Positions 25,401 through 36,557 of a stretch of DNA of 64,000 nucleotides are shown in pieces. Origin of the DNA: Chrysoperla carnea (lineage: Eukaryota; Arthropoda; Insecta; Neuroptera; Chrysopidae); NCBI RefSeq assembly GCF_905475395.1, contig NC_058339.1, positions 75,854,520 through 75,918,519 on the forward strand, read 5' to 3'. The position numbers and the translations under genes are program-made. Numbering within the stretch: position 1 is the stretch's first letter; each line of letters opens with the position of its first letter. Below the pieces are notes generated by a model that did no database searches, was not told where the DNA came from, and saw only the letters and a list, made by a program, of their open reading frames with translations.

Positions 25401-26100
25401 TTTCTTATCTTTCATATTTTCTGAAAAATGTACATCAATATACAATTTTCCGGGTTTTTTTAAGTTTACTTAAAAACCATGCATATTAGGGAAAGTTTTT
25501 AGTGGGTTGTTCAAATATTTGCTGGAAAGGCCACTCCATATATAATTGCTTGAAAATATTTTTTAAACTAAATGAAATTAATGTATGTTAATTCATTACA
25601 ACATGGATATACTGATAGTAATTCTGGCATCTAACTATTTATCATCATACGGTACAGGGAGTTTTTAAAATATTGATGGTTATAGTAGGTCTACGGACAA
25701 ACGAAACATATCACAGCCGTTTCACAATGGCTGGATATTCGAGAAATTCCTTGAAATTCATGTTGGGGATTTTTATCTTTCGAAAAACCAGTAATCTACA
25801 AAAAAGTAAACGTTTTTGTAAAGTAAAAAGTTGTTAGACACGATATTGACAACAGCTTCGTAAATTTGACAACTCGAAACATCGATGGTGAATTGCCAAC
25901 GGATGTTGACGATTTAAGAACTCATAAATCCGTTAAATTAAAGAATTCACTCATCAATTTTACGTTTGCATTGCAAAAAAACCCCCAGAGCCCCCTTCAT
26001 AATTTAACGAACTTCTTTTACACAATCTTTTCGTCAAAAAAAAAATTTCCCTTAAATTATTATTCAAAAATTTTTGAAATATCAATGAAAAAGAAAAGTC
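22441..26100. other. Intergenic DNA, no gene seen
   Basis: AT-rich with homopolymer runs (T15 near 24246-24258) and an (AT)n run near 23047-23056. A segment at 22856-22990 with ATATGGCGCCCTCTAGAGG has a mobile-element feel but no ends I can define. The 87-codon frame at 25866-26129 lacks splice or domain support and is not called. Confidence 0.4.
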
Positions 26101-26105
26101 CCGAC

Positions 26106-26142
26106 TATAAAATGTCTGTTATGATATGATATTTCCTCAGTT
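26106..26142 (+). promoter_or_regulatory. Core promoter: TATA box plus TCAGTT initiator
   Basis: TATAAAA at 26106-26112 and the arthropod initiator TCAGTT at 26137-26142; the presumed start is the A at 26139, 33 bp from the first T of the TATA box. This is textbook spacing. The predicted transcript has a 5' leader of about 118 nt before the ATG at 26257. The acidic-repeat gene at 41219 has the same TATA-TCAGTT arrangement. Confidence 0.75.
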
Positions 26143-26256
26143 CTAATAATCACTTTTTTTTACAAAGTCGATAAAGTAGAAATAAATACACGCACTTTTA
26201 ATAATTTTTTATTAATTTTTTCATAAATAATAATTTTAAAAAAAAATACGGTGAAA

Positions 26257-28084
26257 ATGATGAAAATTGTATTTACTTTTACTTTAATTTTCGTAATTTT
26301 ATGTATATTTTTGGAAAATGCTGAAGCAGGTATGTTGTCTATATAATTTTCTTCATATCGTACGAGAACTGGCAACTTTTTTGAGAGTTTGTTTTAAGAA
26401 GACTGAATTTCGGATATTTCTTTCTTCATTGAACTTAGTTACTAATAAAATCCATCTTGAAACCCAACCAGAAAAAAAATATCTCAAATTCATTTCGTGT
26501 TAAAATCAACTTTTTCGTGTGACTGTCAGTTCTTATATCAAAAAATTCGAAATTATATTCGAAATCATTTTGGATATAATAACGAATAGTAGAATATTGG
26601 GATTCAAACCTCCTATTAGACACAGAGGTCATCCAAATTATTGCTTTTAAACATGTTTTTGCGTATCGCCCAAATTTATTTCAACTTTAACATTTTTTGC
26701 AAGAAAGGGAATAGATAATACATGGCCTAGGATAGATTGTGCAACTGGAGGCGATTTTTTTATAGGGACTACGTCAACAATTGTGCAGAAAAACTGCACA
26801 AGAAGTGACAGTTACTTTTTTTGTTATCTTTAAGTTCGCTTACGTTTAGTTTGACTTTCATATCCTGAACTTTTTTCGAGTTGAAGCATAGTTATTAGAA
26901 GAAATATTACTATACTTGAAAAAAATTGCCTATTTAGAAATTAAGCTACTGGCGATAATTACAATCGAAATATCGATATTTATCGAAATGTCTGAGAGAA
27001 GTCTGCTGAATGTTTTTCAATAACATTTTTTAAACAAAATTTCTTAATATACAATTTTATTTCGAGTATCGTGATATTTATTTCATTAACGATACATAAT
27101 CTGTTTTTAAGATATTATCTCGTCAATTCATTAGATAAACAAAGTATTAAAAGTTTTGGAAACTCTTTTGGCGTGATCTTGTTAAATATATATGTATGAT
27201 TTTTTTTAGTTTATAATGAAAACGAAAAATTTCAGAAAATTTTCTTAATAAACAAGTGTCTAACTTAATGAAAAATTAACGTTAAGATAAATTTCCAACG
27301 GTAATAAATTCTTCAAAGTGTTAAGAATATACCATAATTTTTTTCAAATTTTTAAATTAATATTTAATACCTTAAAAAAAATTATTTAGTTTGAGATACT
27401 CGTTATTGGCGATATTACAACAATCTAAAAAAGTCGCAAAAAGAAATATTTTCAGTGTTAAATGAAAATTATAAATAATGGAGAAAGACTTCCGGGGTGG
27501 GAGTTTGTTATTGAAAATTTCCTCCTTTTTAAGAACCTTTTTTTAAATTTCTTAAATATATTTTATGAATTATTGGCGAAAAAAGAAATACTTTTTTCAC
27601 CTTAAATTATTTATAACTTTTGCAATTTTTTATGTGCTGAAAAACGCTTTTGACACATTTTTCTAGACGCCATTTCGAATCCAACGAGCTACCACATGTA
27701 TTTTTACGATCATTATTTCTATATTTCACCAATTTGAACTTGTTGACTAGACTAATCGATTTTGTCTTTCCCAGTTAATTTTTAATGATAATAAAAGAAA
27801 TTTAGAGAATTTTAATTCCAGGGATTCCATTACAAAGAATCGATGCAACACCATCATCTGCACTTTTTGGTATACCAGATTTTTTGAAATCAATATTTAC
27901 AATGGTTATTAAAATAATAACCGATGTTGCAACTGGACAATTTGTTGATATTCCAATTTCTGTTTTAAAATTTGTAATGAGTATATTCACTCAATTTTTA
28001 CCAGGAATGATAGGGGGAATAATGGGAATGATAGGGGGAATGTCTGGAGTACCAGGCGCAACCAGTAATGTACCTATATCGTAG
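26257..28084 (+). CDS. Secreted cysteine-free peptide precursor, isoform a (111 aa, two exons)
   Basis: Exon 1 (26257-26329) starts ATGATG and encodes a 24-residue signal peptide: a short basic start (MMK), a long hydrophobic core (VFTFTLIFVILCIF) and a NAEA cleavage region. It ends in GCAG followed by the donor GTATGT. The 1.5-kb intron ends at TTAATTCCAG, and exon 2 (27822-28084) continues in phase 1, giving a total of 336 nt and 111 residues. The mature part (about 87 aa) has no cysteine, two predicted amphipathic segments around IPDFLKSIFTMVIKIITDV and IPISVLKFVMSIFTQFLPG, and a Gly/Met tail (GMIGG repeats). It is homologous to three further terminal exons downstream with the same acceptor phase. 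Function unknown; the layout suggests a secreted effector, antimicrobial or structural peptide, but nothing proves any of these. I chose the first ATG; the second is equally possible. Confidence 0.8.
26330..27821 (+). other. Intron 1 of the peptide locus
   Basis: 1,492 bp between donor GTATGT (26330) and acceptor TTCCAG (ending 27821). AT-rich, with nothing recognisable except a tRNA T-arm-like sequence on the minus strand near 26600, without an A-box partner. Confidence 0.7.
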
Positions 28085-28269
28085 TGTTGAAGTGTGAAAA
28101 AATTAATTATAATTTTTTTATTTTTGTTCTACATGTATACAAAAAATATTATTATACTCTAGATAATTACAAAGTAATGTTTACAGTTATTTATAAACAA
28201 TATACTTCAATTAACTGTATTCCATTACGCAACGAAATCTAATGTAGAATAATATTTTTTGTATTTTGA

Positions 28270-28296
28270 AATAAATTTGTATTAAAACTGAATAAA
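28270..28296 (+). terminator. Poly(A) signals of terminal exon a
   Basis: AATAAA at 28270-28275 and 28291-28296, about 190-210 nt after the stop. The 3' UTR stretch CAAAAAATATTATTATACTC and the TTCCATTACG/AATCTAATGTAG part recur behind the other terminal exons, showing that the duplicated unit included 3' UTR and poly(A) signal. Confidence 0.75.
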
Positions 28297-29224
28297 ATGT
28301 TTACCAAAATGTTTTCCGTTTTTCGACAAATACACGGAAGTTTAAAAACATTTTACACACGATTTGATACGATTCAACACATGAAATTTTACGATTTACA
28401 CTTGAAAACCAAATACATTTTTTCATGTACATAAACGCTTCTATACAAAAATGATTCCTTTTTCAAAAAAACTTCTGCTTGAAACTTTATTTCCAAATAT
28501 TTTTTATCTTTCTACCTTTTTCTACATCTTAGTTCTTACGATTTCTGTGTTAATTTTAACTTCGCACAGTTTCAATTCACTGTTTCCTGTCAGCAAAAAC
28601 CTGTTTGCAAGGCTTTTGATGAACTTTTCCATAATATTTTCGCATATTTACGGACTATCTTCATAAATAGTCGCTTTAATTTATTTCGTAAGCTCCAGGA
28701 AAGTCTGCTGGTCATTGGTATATACTTTTCTTTTCAAATAAAAACCCAAAAAAAAGAACTTCAGTTGTTTGAAAGTCTTTTGATGAAATTTTCGCATATT
28801 TACGGACTATCTTCATAAATAGTCGCTTCCATTTCTTTAAGAAATTTTAAAGAAGTTTTTTTAAGAAATTTTTACTACTGCACATGAAATGATTTCGGTT
28901 TTTTTGGGTGGAAAACTTTTCTGTTGAATATATCCATTCTATGATTCTGGGGGGGGGGGAATATTAAAACTGATGATGATGACTATGAACTGTACAAAAA
29001 TTGAATCTGAACAAATCGGAAGAAGAAACAAAGGCTGCGTTTAGCTGAATTGAATGCTTGATCAGATTGTCGAGGTGTACTGATACTAGGTTTTTAATAG
29101 CGAGGGCTTCTTTCGACTGGACGCAGATATTTGTAGAACTGCATAATTTATACAGAATGTTCAAAATCCCCTAGATCTATAAACTTCGTTTACGATAACT
29201 AAATTTTTTAGTGCTTAGAGCTGC
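28297..29224. other. Intergenic/intronic DNA with short tandem duplication
   Basis: The phrase TCGCATATTTACGGACTATC plus TTCATAAATAGTCGCTT occurs at about 28638-28674 and again at 28792-28829. A G9 run is at 28951-28959. No signal-peptide exon or promoter was found here, which matters for the model of the downstream terminal exons. Confidence 0.5.
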
Positions 29225-29480
29225 AGTTTTGAACGAATAGGGTATTCTATGTTAGAAAAAGTACTTCAAACTGTTAATTTTCCTAATAAAAAGTCACAAA
29301 ATATATATATCGGCAAAAGAAACACGCTTTCTTGCCATAAAATTAAATTAAACTTTTTTTATTCTCGCAAAAACGCTGTCAGTCATTTTAGTGACGTCAT
29401 TATTGGTAAAAGCAACAGTCGTATATGTGATTATTATATGTATTATGGCTCAAAATAAGAATATTTAAGTATATTTCTAT
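29225..29480 (+). repeat. Dispersed repeat family F, copy 1
   Basis: Shares GGGTATTCTA, TTTTTATTCTCGCAAAAACG, CTGTCAGxCATTTT, CAACAGTCGTxTATGT and CAGAATATTTAAGTA-type segments with 62730-63120. Confidence 0.75.
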
Positions 29481-29689
29481 GTAAATTTTAATTTTTATCA
29501 AATTTCATAATTTATTTTTCACTACAGAAAGTATCCTGTTCAACGCCGTTTACCATATTTTATAAAAAAAATTATGTAGTTGTAATGGATTAAACTAATC
29601 TTCAATGATTTCAAATCAAGTCAGAATTCTGATCTCTGAGCTCGGCAAGTTTTGAATTGCTCCGCCATCTTAAAATTGATTGTTGTCTA

Positions 29690-30140
29690 TCATACTCTAA
29701 AGATTTCTCCATACTCTCGTGAAATAGCACACAGTCGAGCGAGGAACGGCAAAATCGAGGTGATACTTGTGATGCCTCGATTTTCTTCGCTTTGCCTTGT
29801 TTGACTCGCTATAAGGCGATTTTTTGATTCAAGAACAACACGAAGTGCCCACGCGAAGGCACCTCTCACTTCTACATTCTCATGATTTCCTCGTAACTCA
29901 AAAGTTCTTGTAATATACACAATTGTACTATCTAAGAGCTGCCGCAGCAATTGTTTCCATTCGAATGGATGGAATGTCAGTCATAGCAATGAGATACTTG
30001 CGAAATAAGATTAGAGTGAGTGCTTCAATTCGGCTAACTTTGGAGTATATACTCGTCGAGGATATACCGTGAGAGTGTGGATAAGGGGTACTAAGAAGAG
30101 AATCTACCTCCGACACTGTCAACTTTTTTCTGAAACTCAA
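29690..30140 (-). pseudogene. Possible frameshifted coding relic, identity unknown
   Basis: A stretch with visibly higher GC than its surroundings carries two overlapping minus-strand frames, 30140-29928 and 29950-29690, that are one base out of register. If joined by a one-base shift they would read continuously for about 150 residues, through ETIAAAALR into QLLDSTIVYITRTFELRG. I recognise no family. It could be a decayed retrocopy, a repeat fragment or chance. The plus strand also has an open stretch here, so even the strand is uncertain. Confidence 0.25.
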
Positions 30141-30893
30141 GATGGCATATTGAGTACCTTCAAAGCTGCAAATCGTTTTGAGAGAAAACTTAACTTTATT
30201 ACATTATTATTCTCAGTTGAAATTCAAATTTTATGGAGGGTAGAGATAAGGAGAACCATCTTTAATAGTGGTTAAAGTAAAAATGTGTTCAGCTAAAAAC
30301 AGTAAATAACAGTTCTAAAATTGGCCAGAATGGCGCTTGCGTAGCAAAAGGTGTTTAATGTGAGCTTCTCTATTCTTTGAGAACTTCTTTTAAAACTTAC
30401 ACTTTTCTACAGTAGCGTCATCCTTATTTGCTATGAATTCTATGAATTCAGCCACTATAAAAACTACACGATATGATCCAAACGCCTTCAGGCAACCTTT
30501 CTGTGAGAAAAATTTTATAAGTTACCTAAAACATTAGATTCAAAAACAATACTTCAAAAAGTTGTTGACTTCAAAGAGAGAGGCTATTATAAAGGCTTTA
30601 CATATTATTTTGAATTCAAATTCTATCGATCTATTTATAATTAGAAACAACGTTCCTACAAAAAAGTAGGGAATAATTTTCGAATTAAAGTGGTCTTCTA
30701 TCTCTTATCATTTACGACCTCAAGTTCATTTGAGGGCCCAAGTTAAATTCAATGTCTTTTTAAGATATTCTCTACTGACCCTGAAGCAGAAAAGCATAGT
30801 AAAAATTTAATCAAAAAATTTACTCCTATTATCAAAAAAAACCAAACTTTAATTTCATAATACAAAAGCATTTAAGCCAACTTTAAATTCCAG

Positions 30894-31147
30894 GAAAACT
30901 ACAAAGACTCAATACAACAAAACCTTCATTTAGAAATACAGCAGGAGATTTAATGGATGCAATACAGACAATGCTTGGCGAGATATTAAATGCTATTGGA
31001 GCCGGACGAGTTTTCAATATTCCAGTGGCCGTTTCAGAATTTGTATCGAATCTTTTCAGTAATATTATACCAGGAATTTTACCAGGAATTATAGGAGGAG
31101 GAGGGGGAGGAAATGGAAACGGGGAAATTAATATTGCAAGTGTGTAA
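30894..31147 (+). CDS. Alternative terminal exon b of the secreted-peptide locus
   Basis: Starts after TTTAAATTCCAG (ending 30893) in phase 1, so it joins perfectly to the signal exon at 26257-26329 (73 + 254 nt = 108 aa). The product begins GKLQRLNTTKPS and contains the family core: a helix (DLMDAIQTMLGEILNAIGAG), then FNIPVAVSEFVSNLFSNIIPG and a tail of glycines with NGNG. No cysteine. No in-frame signal peptide or own signal exon was found between 28300 and 30894. It is either an alternative last exon of the upstream gene or an orphan copy. Stop at 31145-31147. Confidence 0.75.
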
Positions 31148-31292
31148 TAAACAAAAATGGGAACGAATTCTTGTTCTCTGCATGTTAACAGAACAGTATT
31201 ATTATGAGTTAGATAGTTGCAAAGACCCGTTGCAGTTATATGTGCAATGTACTTTAGTTAATTGTATTCCATTCGAAATTGTATTAAAAATG

Positions 31293-31298
31293 AATAAA
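31293..31298 (+). terminator. Poly(A) signal of terminal exon b
   Basis: AATAAA within TGTATTAAAAATGAATAAAA. The context is homologous to the 3' UTR of exon a (TTAATTGTATTCCATTCGAA against TTAACTGTATTCCATTACGC). Confidence 0.75.
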
Positions 31299-31454
31299 AA
31301 TTTTTACCAAAATGTGTTCGATTTTTCGAAATATTACACGAAACACGAAACATAAAAATCTTACACATTTTCTTCACACATGATTCTACACACATGTACA
31401 CGTTAATACAATTAATATAGGGTTTTCCAAAAAGAGCGCTTGAATTTTAAATAA

Positions 31455-31880
31455 AATCGAGTGAAAACAAACAATTGACTTAGTGTTGAATGTTGATTAC
31501 CAAATCGTTTGTTTTTTCACGTCATGTAAGTAAAGAAAGATAGCCACACATACATACATGTCACACACACATTACTGATATTCCTATATAATACATACTA
31601 TTTAATCTTCACCTAATTTAGATCCTCACGGCTAAACAGTCAGACGAAAAAATGTATCTAACAAAAGTTATTAATTTTTTTATAAGGAACATTTTTTTTC
31701 ATTTAAACTTTTGTACTATCTCTAACGGTTCACAAGATGGGTCCCACGGACCCAAGACATGACTTTTTACGTCTTGAGCATGCTATAAAAATTTCGGCTT
31801 GATATTTTTTTTCGTTTTTGAGTTATCGTGTTGACAGACAGACAGACGAACAAACGGACAACCGAAAATGGACTTACTAA
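31455..31880 (-). repeat. Dispersed repeat family A, copy 5 (truncated)
   Basis: Runs from ACAAACAATTGACTTAG through TTTGTACTATCTCTAACGG and GAGTTATCGTGTTGACAGAC to CAACCGAAAATGGACTTA, then stops; the last ~120 bp of the family are missing. Confidence 0.85.
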
Positions 31881-32850
31881 TATGGCACTGTTTCACTGGG
31901 TGTTGCTGGGTATTCGAAAGATTCAATTTTGAATGACACGATCGCATAAATCGGTCTCAATGTCATTAATGGCATAAGTTATCTAACTAGAATATCCTTA
32001 AACTAAAATGCCAAACCGAATCACTGTGAATTACGGAGGCTAATAAAACTGTGAACGAATGAATGCTTTTTCTGAAACCAACAATTATCGACAAAAACAA
32101 AGGCCAGAACACTGGCTTACTGAAATTAACAAAAGAAAAAGGTGGGCGAACGAACAAATTTTTGTTGTTGGCTCCAATTATTATACACAAAGTTCAGCAG
32201 CGTGGAGATGGCCAATATAAAAAAGGAGCCATAGGTTTCGATTATGAATTTTTTTTTAAATTAAAAATTTTTTAAAATCTATTAACGTGTACGGGCTTTG
32301 AACTGACAACCTTCGTATTGGTAGCGGGTACTGAAGGCACAAAATCACGTACCATTTCGTTTCTGTTCGTGGCATTGATGTCACTTGTGTAATTCAATTA
32401 AAGGTGTCAAAATACTGAGTTTGTTAGCCTAGATCATTGAATCCTTCTCCTTCGTGGCAAATTTTTAATGTCATTTAAATTAGTTTCAAAAAGAAATTTA
32501 TTAAAATACATTTTATTGAAATTGGTTCTTTATAAAACCTTTTTCCACTGTATAAGTTCTGAGCTGTTGAAAATTTTATTATAGTCAACTTTCTTTCCTG
32601 TTACATACAAACCTAATTTTCCATCATCAAAGTCCGGGTAAAAAGTTTCTTTCTTACAAGAGGATGGTGGAAAGTTCTCATTCAGGAAACCTTGAATAAT
32701 TTTATTTGCTCAGCAGGCTTAAAAATGGCCAATATTCACAATGAGGGTACTTCAATAAAACAAAGGCCTCTTAACTCGAAAATACAACACTTGCCACTAT
32801 ACACATGAACTTTATAAAAAAAAATATACTTCAGCCTATTCTTATTCCAG
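31881..32850. other. Non-coding DNA between terminal exons b and c
   Basis: No signal exon, promoter or recognisable repeat end. The small frames at 31987-32275 are not credible genes. Within the peptide-locus model this is intron upstream of exon c. Confidence 0.45.
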
Positions 32851-33302
32851 GTAAATTACAAAACTTCAATGTAGCGTCACCTGCTTTAAGAGCAGATTCA
32901 GATACAGAATTAACGGATTCAATAAAAAAATTGGTTGATGATATACTAAATGCTGTCCAAACAGGGAAATTATTGGATATTCCAGGGGCTGTCATAGAAT
33001 TTATATCGAATTTATTCAGTAATGTTATTCCAGGAATAATCGGTGGAATCTTTGGAGGTATAAGAGGGGGAAATGCAGAAAATCTAAGAATGACTCTCAA
33101 TGCAGCAACACCTTTATCGAGAGCCGACGCAGAAACCGATTTAAGGAATTCAATACAAGGATTTACTGAGGATATACTAAATGCTGTCCAAACAGGAAGA
33201 TTATTGAATATTCCAGAAGGTGTCACGGAATTTGTATCCAATTTACTCAGTAATATTATTCCAGGAATAAAAGGGGGAAATGGAGACAGTAATGTTCAAT
33301 AA
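32851..33302 (+). CDS. Alternative terminal exon c, with two tandem peptide units
   Basis: Starts after CTTATTCCAG (ending 32850) in phase 1; joined to the signal exon it gives 174 aa (73 + 452 nt). After GKLQNFNVASPAL it contains the family core twice: unit 1 from RADSDTELTDSIKKL to IPGIIGGIFGG and unit 2 from RADAETDLRNSIQGF to IPGIKGG. The units are alike over about 55 residues (DILNAVQTGxLLxIPxxVxE, then FxSNLxSNxIPGI). Each unit begins with R-A-D, which could mark proteolytic release of two peptides; that is inference. The upstream in-frame ATG at 32805 gives no signal peptide, and the frame crosses a good acceptor, so I start at the acceptor. No cysteine. Confidence 0.8.
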
Positions 33303-33408
33303 AAAAATTTCATTACATATTTATTGTCTATATATGAACAAAAAATATTATTATACTTTAGATAATAGATTAATTACACAGATAATCCAATTTTCTACGA
33401 AACTGATG

Positions 33409-33965
33409 ACAAAATTGCTCTCAGAAAACAAAAAAAATACGTTGTTATAGAAGAAAACAAGCCGAGAAACATAGTGTTTTTTGTTTACAGCTAATGAATG
33501 GCTAAGTTAACCGAAAAAAATCTCAAAAGTCAAAAAAACGGTTTCCTTGCGATTAAAAAAAAAGTTGGCGTCTAATATAACGACTAGAGATTTGTGAACC
33601 AATTACTCAATAACTTACTACCTATTAGTAAATATCAACTTTAAAATCGAAAAAAAAAAGTTATAGGCAAATGTAAAAACGTCTATTTTCGCTAATTTTT
33701 TTAAATGTTTTCTCGTAACCTACGTATTCAAATCGTTACTAACCAGACGTTAATCGATAGCTTCTTTTAAGATCTTGAACTTTCCCTTTAATTTTTTTGC
33801 ATTGGATATCAAATTTTTTTATCGCAAGAAAACCTTTTTTTGATTTTTGCAAATTTTTTTTGGTTACCTTAGCCATTGATTAGCCGTAAACAAAAAACGC
33901 TATGCTTCTTTTCTTGTTTTCATCTATAACAACGTATTTTTTGTTTTCTGATAGCATTTTTTTTC
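33409..33965. repeat. Foldback element inserted in the 3' UTR of exon c
   Basis: Arm 1 begins GCTCTCAGAAAAC (33417) and includes ATACGTTGTTATAG and GTTTTTTGTTTACAGCTAAT. Arm 2 ends GTTTTCTGATAGC (33956) and is the complement at roughly 85% by eye over about 150 bp. The flanking 3' UTR segments (ATTATTATACTTTAGATAAT before, ACGAAATCTAATCTGG after) are adjacent in exon a, so the element split a pre-existing UTR. Confidence 0.85.
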
Positions 33966-34119
33966 AAATTAAACATTGAGCCTCCGTAGATTAATTGGAT
34001 GAAGAATGGATGTCAGCTGTATAAACATCATACAAATGACTGGACTCCATTCGCCACGAAATCTAATCTGGTATAATAATATTTTTTATATTATGAAATG
34101 AATTTTGTATCAGAAAATT

Positions 34120-34125
34120 AATAAA
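34120..34125 (+). terminator. Poly(A) signal of terminal exon c
   Basis: AATAAA in CAGAAAATTAATAAAATTAT, in UTR homologous to that of exon a, about 820 nt from the stop because of the foldback insertion. Confidence 0.7.
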
Positions 34126-35763
34126 ATTATTCTTAAAATGAATTTTATTACAAAGCTAGCATTTATACCTGTGATTTAGTTCACGTGGTTAAACAGAGAC
34201 AGTTACGTGGCGAAGAAGACTTGTCTTTTTTTGGGTAAAATTATAATATTTTAGACATTAATTTCCTATAACTTTTGAAAAAAAAATGCTCATTGAAGAT
34301 GAATTTTTGTAATATAAAAAACAGCGTTCAAATTAACCTTAAAGATATGTCTCATTAAAGAATGGTTGAAGAACTTCTTGGACATACCCAAGCTTGGATT
34401 TACATATTGGGCCACATGAGCCATGGCTCTAGGCGGCAAATTGATCGGAAGGTCAAAATATTTTTGCGCACATGTGAATTTGATCTTAGGCATGACAAAA
34501 AATGCTCAAGTTGTGGAAAAAATTTTATACTTTTGAATTTTTTTTATATCAGACATTTCTTGCTATTGCCCAAAAGCGATATTATTTGCTATTGTCCATG
34601 GGCGTTATTTTTGCTATTGCTCAAGGGTGGCACTTTGTATAAATCTGGTCCTGGGCATAAAATAACTAAAGTTTCATTCCTAATTCAATTTTTGAAAACT
34701 CAAAAATGAAAAGAGGTAGAAAGTTGAAATTTTCATATTGAGTTTATAGCTGAAAAGAAAAAAATATGATTATGAGTTTATGAAGACACGAAAATTGAAT
34801 TTTTTTTAAATATATATGATAATGTTAAGAATAATGTTATTTTTTGGGAGTCATTATATTTTAATACTTGTTCAACGTTTTATAAGTATCTCGAGTGAAA
34901 TATTTTTCCGGGATAAAAACTAACTCACAAGACTCGAACCTTTGACAATGTCTACATGCACAAAGATCCCGCCGATCGGAATTTTTCGTGTGATACATAC
35001 TTTACGCATCTCACAAGAATGATATATTTTATCCAGGCGAAAAGTAATTCATTTTACCCTGCGGCTGTCTTTGTGATCGGAATCTTACGTTTTGGAAAGA
35101 AAAAGCGCAGGCAATCAAACAAACTGAAATTGAAAACAATTTTTTCTGATTCGATCGGCTTTCTAAGATTTCGCAGACGAAATTCATTAACACAAAGTTA
35201 ACATTAACGCAAAGAAATTCATTAACCAGATGTCTTCTGGTTAAAAATTCTGACAAAAAAAGATATTTTTGAAGATATAAAAATATAATATTAACTTTTA
35301 AATATGCTACTATAATTCTCACTCGCTACTTTTATCCATTTAGTGAATTTCCTTTTGCACAATCTATAGGTTTTGTATCGATACTGGAATTTTGCAAAAA
35401 AAAAATATATTACGTGCTCTAACGGAATTTGGGAAAATATAAGAAGAGGGTTAGCGGAAAAGGTTAAACACAAGTTTTTCAATTTTTCGATTAATATGAA
35501 AAATAATATTTACGACATTTTTCCAGCTGAAATTTTTTTTTCATATTTGATATTTTCAGATCTTTTTTTATCTTTTATGTTCTAAAATACAAAATTTTTT
35601 TATTCGACTTTGAGTAACGATTTTTTGTATTTTCTACCCGACGCCAACGCTTCTATTTTGAATTTTATTGTAAAGTCAAATAAAGAAAGACATTTAGAAA
35701 GCTAGGAACTTTTACTAAAAATTTTTTATTCATATGAGTTTATACTTTCGAAAAATTTTTCAG
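34126..35763. other. Non-coding DNA between terminal exons c and d
   Basis: No signal exon or promoter seen. Several frames of 60-115 codons (34362-34709, 34956-35201, 35373-35585) are AT-driven and lack domains. A GGTTCGAGTC B-box-like sequence on the minus strand near 34930 has no A-box. Confidence 0.45.
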
Positions 35764-35987
35764 GGATTGTACAGGAGTTGCGGAGGACAATCCTTTCAAT
35801 GAGAGCTGATGCAGATTTAGTGCCTGCGATAAATCAATTGGTTAATCAAATTTTAGCCGCTGTTCAAGCCGGGCAAATTGATAAAATTGATGGTTATGTT
35901 ACGGATTTCGTCAACAATTTATTGAATAACATTTTGCCACCAGGAACTCTAGGAATGAAATTGATACAGGAGAAAAATTTGATCTAA
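35764..35987 (+). CDS. Alternative terminal exon d of the secreted-peptide locus
   Basis: Starts after AATTTTTCAG (ending 35763) in phase 1; joined to the signal exon it gives 98 aa (73 + 224 nt). The product begins GIVQELRRTILSM, then RADADLVPAINQLVNQILAA, VQAGQIDKIDGYVTDFVNNL and LNNILPPGTLGM. It shares the RAD start, the ILxAVQxG core and the FVxNLLxNI stretch with exon c, but the glycine tail is replaced by a short KLIQEKNLI end. No cysteine. The most diverged and most distal member; it may be functional or decaying, though the frame is intact. Confidence 0.7.
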
Positions 35988-36009
35988 GATTTTATTATAA
36001 AAGGAAGTC

Positions 36010-36325
36010 AAAACTCTTGACTTAATAAATAAGCTTATAAAGACGAACGAAAAAGTTATTTACCAAATTTCGATCTGAGTCCTAATTTCCCAGATAATTA
36101 TTAAAATCAGTTAATAAATTTATCCAATAATAGAGCTCTTAGAAATATAAAGATCTTTATCGTTGCATTTAATTATCATATTATTTATCACATTTCTAAG
36201 TGCTCTGTCATTGGATAAATTTATTAATTGATTTGGTTTATTATCTCGGAAATTAGGCCTCAGATCGAAATTTGGTTAAAGAGCTTTTTCGTTCGTCTTT
36301 GTTAGCTTATTTAGGAATTCAAGTG
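36010..36325. repeat. Foldback element in the 3' UTR of exon d
   Basis: Arm 1 (about 36010-36130) contains AAGACGAACGAAAAAG, AAATTTCGATCTGAG and CTAATTTCC; arm 2 (about 36205-36320) contains GGAAATTAGGCCTCAGATCG and CTTTTTCGTTCGTCTT. Loop about 70 bp. It is not the same sequence as the foldback behind exon c. Confidence 0.85.
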
Positions 36326-36557
36326 TTCTGCAGTCAATTATAGAACACCTTGTAATACAAGTATACCAAAAATATTATTTTAAGCTAAAAAGATAATAAT
36401 TTTATTTAAGTGTCACAGTGCTATAATAGGCCATAAAACACCTTAACACCATGGAAGTAAATATTCACATTCAAACTTAATAAAATTTCATTGTATAGAT
36501 GATAATAATATTTTTCGTATATCAGTATACTTATTAGATTTTATATCTGTAATTGAA

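Noticed and set aside
25866-26129. 87-codon frame just upstream of the peptide locus
   Set aside because: Ends across the TATA box of the real promoter, begins at a non-ATG codon and shows no family resemblance.
26595-26635. tRNA T-arm-like GGTTTGAATCCC on the minus strand
   Set aside because: No A-box or acceptor-stem pairing at tRNA distance.
28451-28666. Hydrophobic N-terminus that could be a signal exon for terminal exon b
   Set aside because: No donor in the right phase after the hydrophobic part and no TATA-TCAGTT arrangement; most of it overlaps a tandem duplication.
32805-32850. In-frame ATG before terminal exon c
   Set aside because: The added 15 residues are not a signal peptide, and the homologous acceptor at 32841-32850 explains the frame better.
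34362-34709. 115-codon plus-strand frame between exons c and d
   Set aside because: No recognisable domain; repeated CTATTGCCCAAAAGCG-like phrases indicate non-coding repetition.
34925-34985. GGTTCGAGTC B-box-like sequence on the minus strand
   Set aside because: No matching A-box or cloverleaf; probably a SINE scrap or chance.
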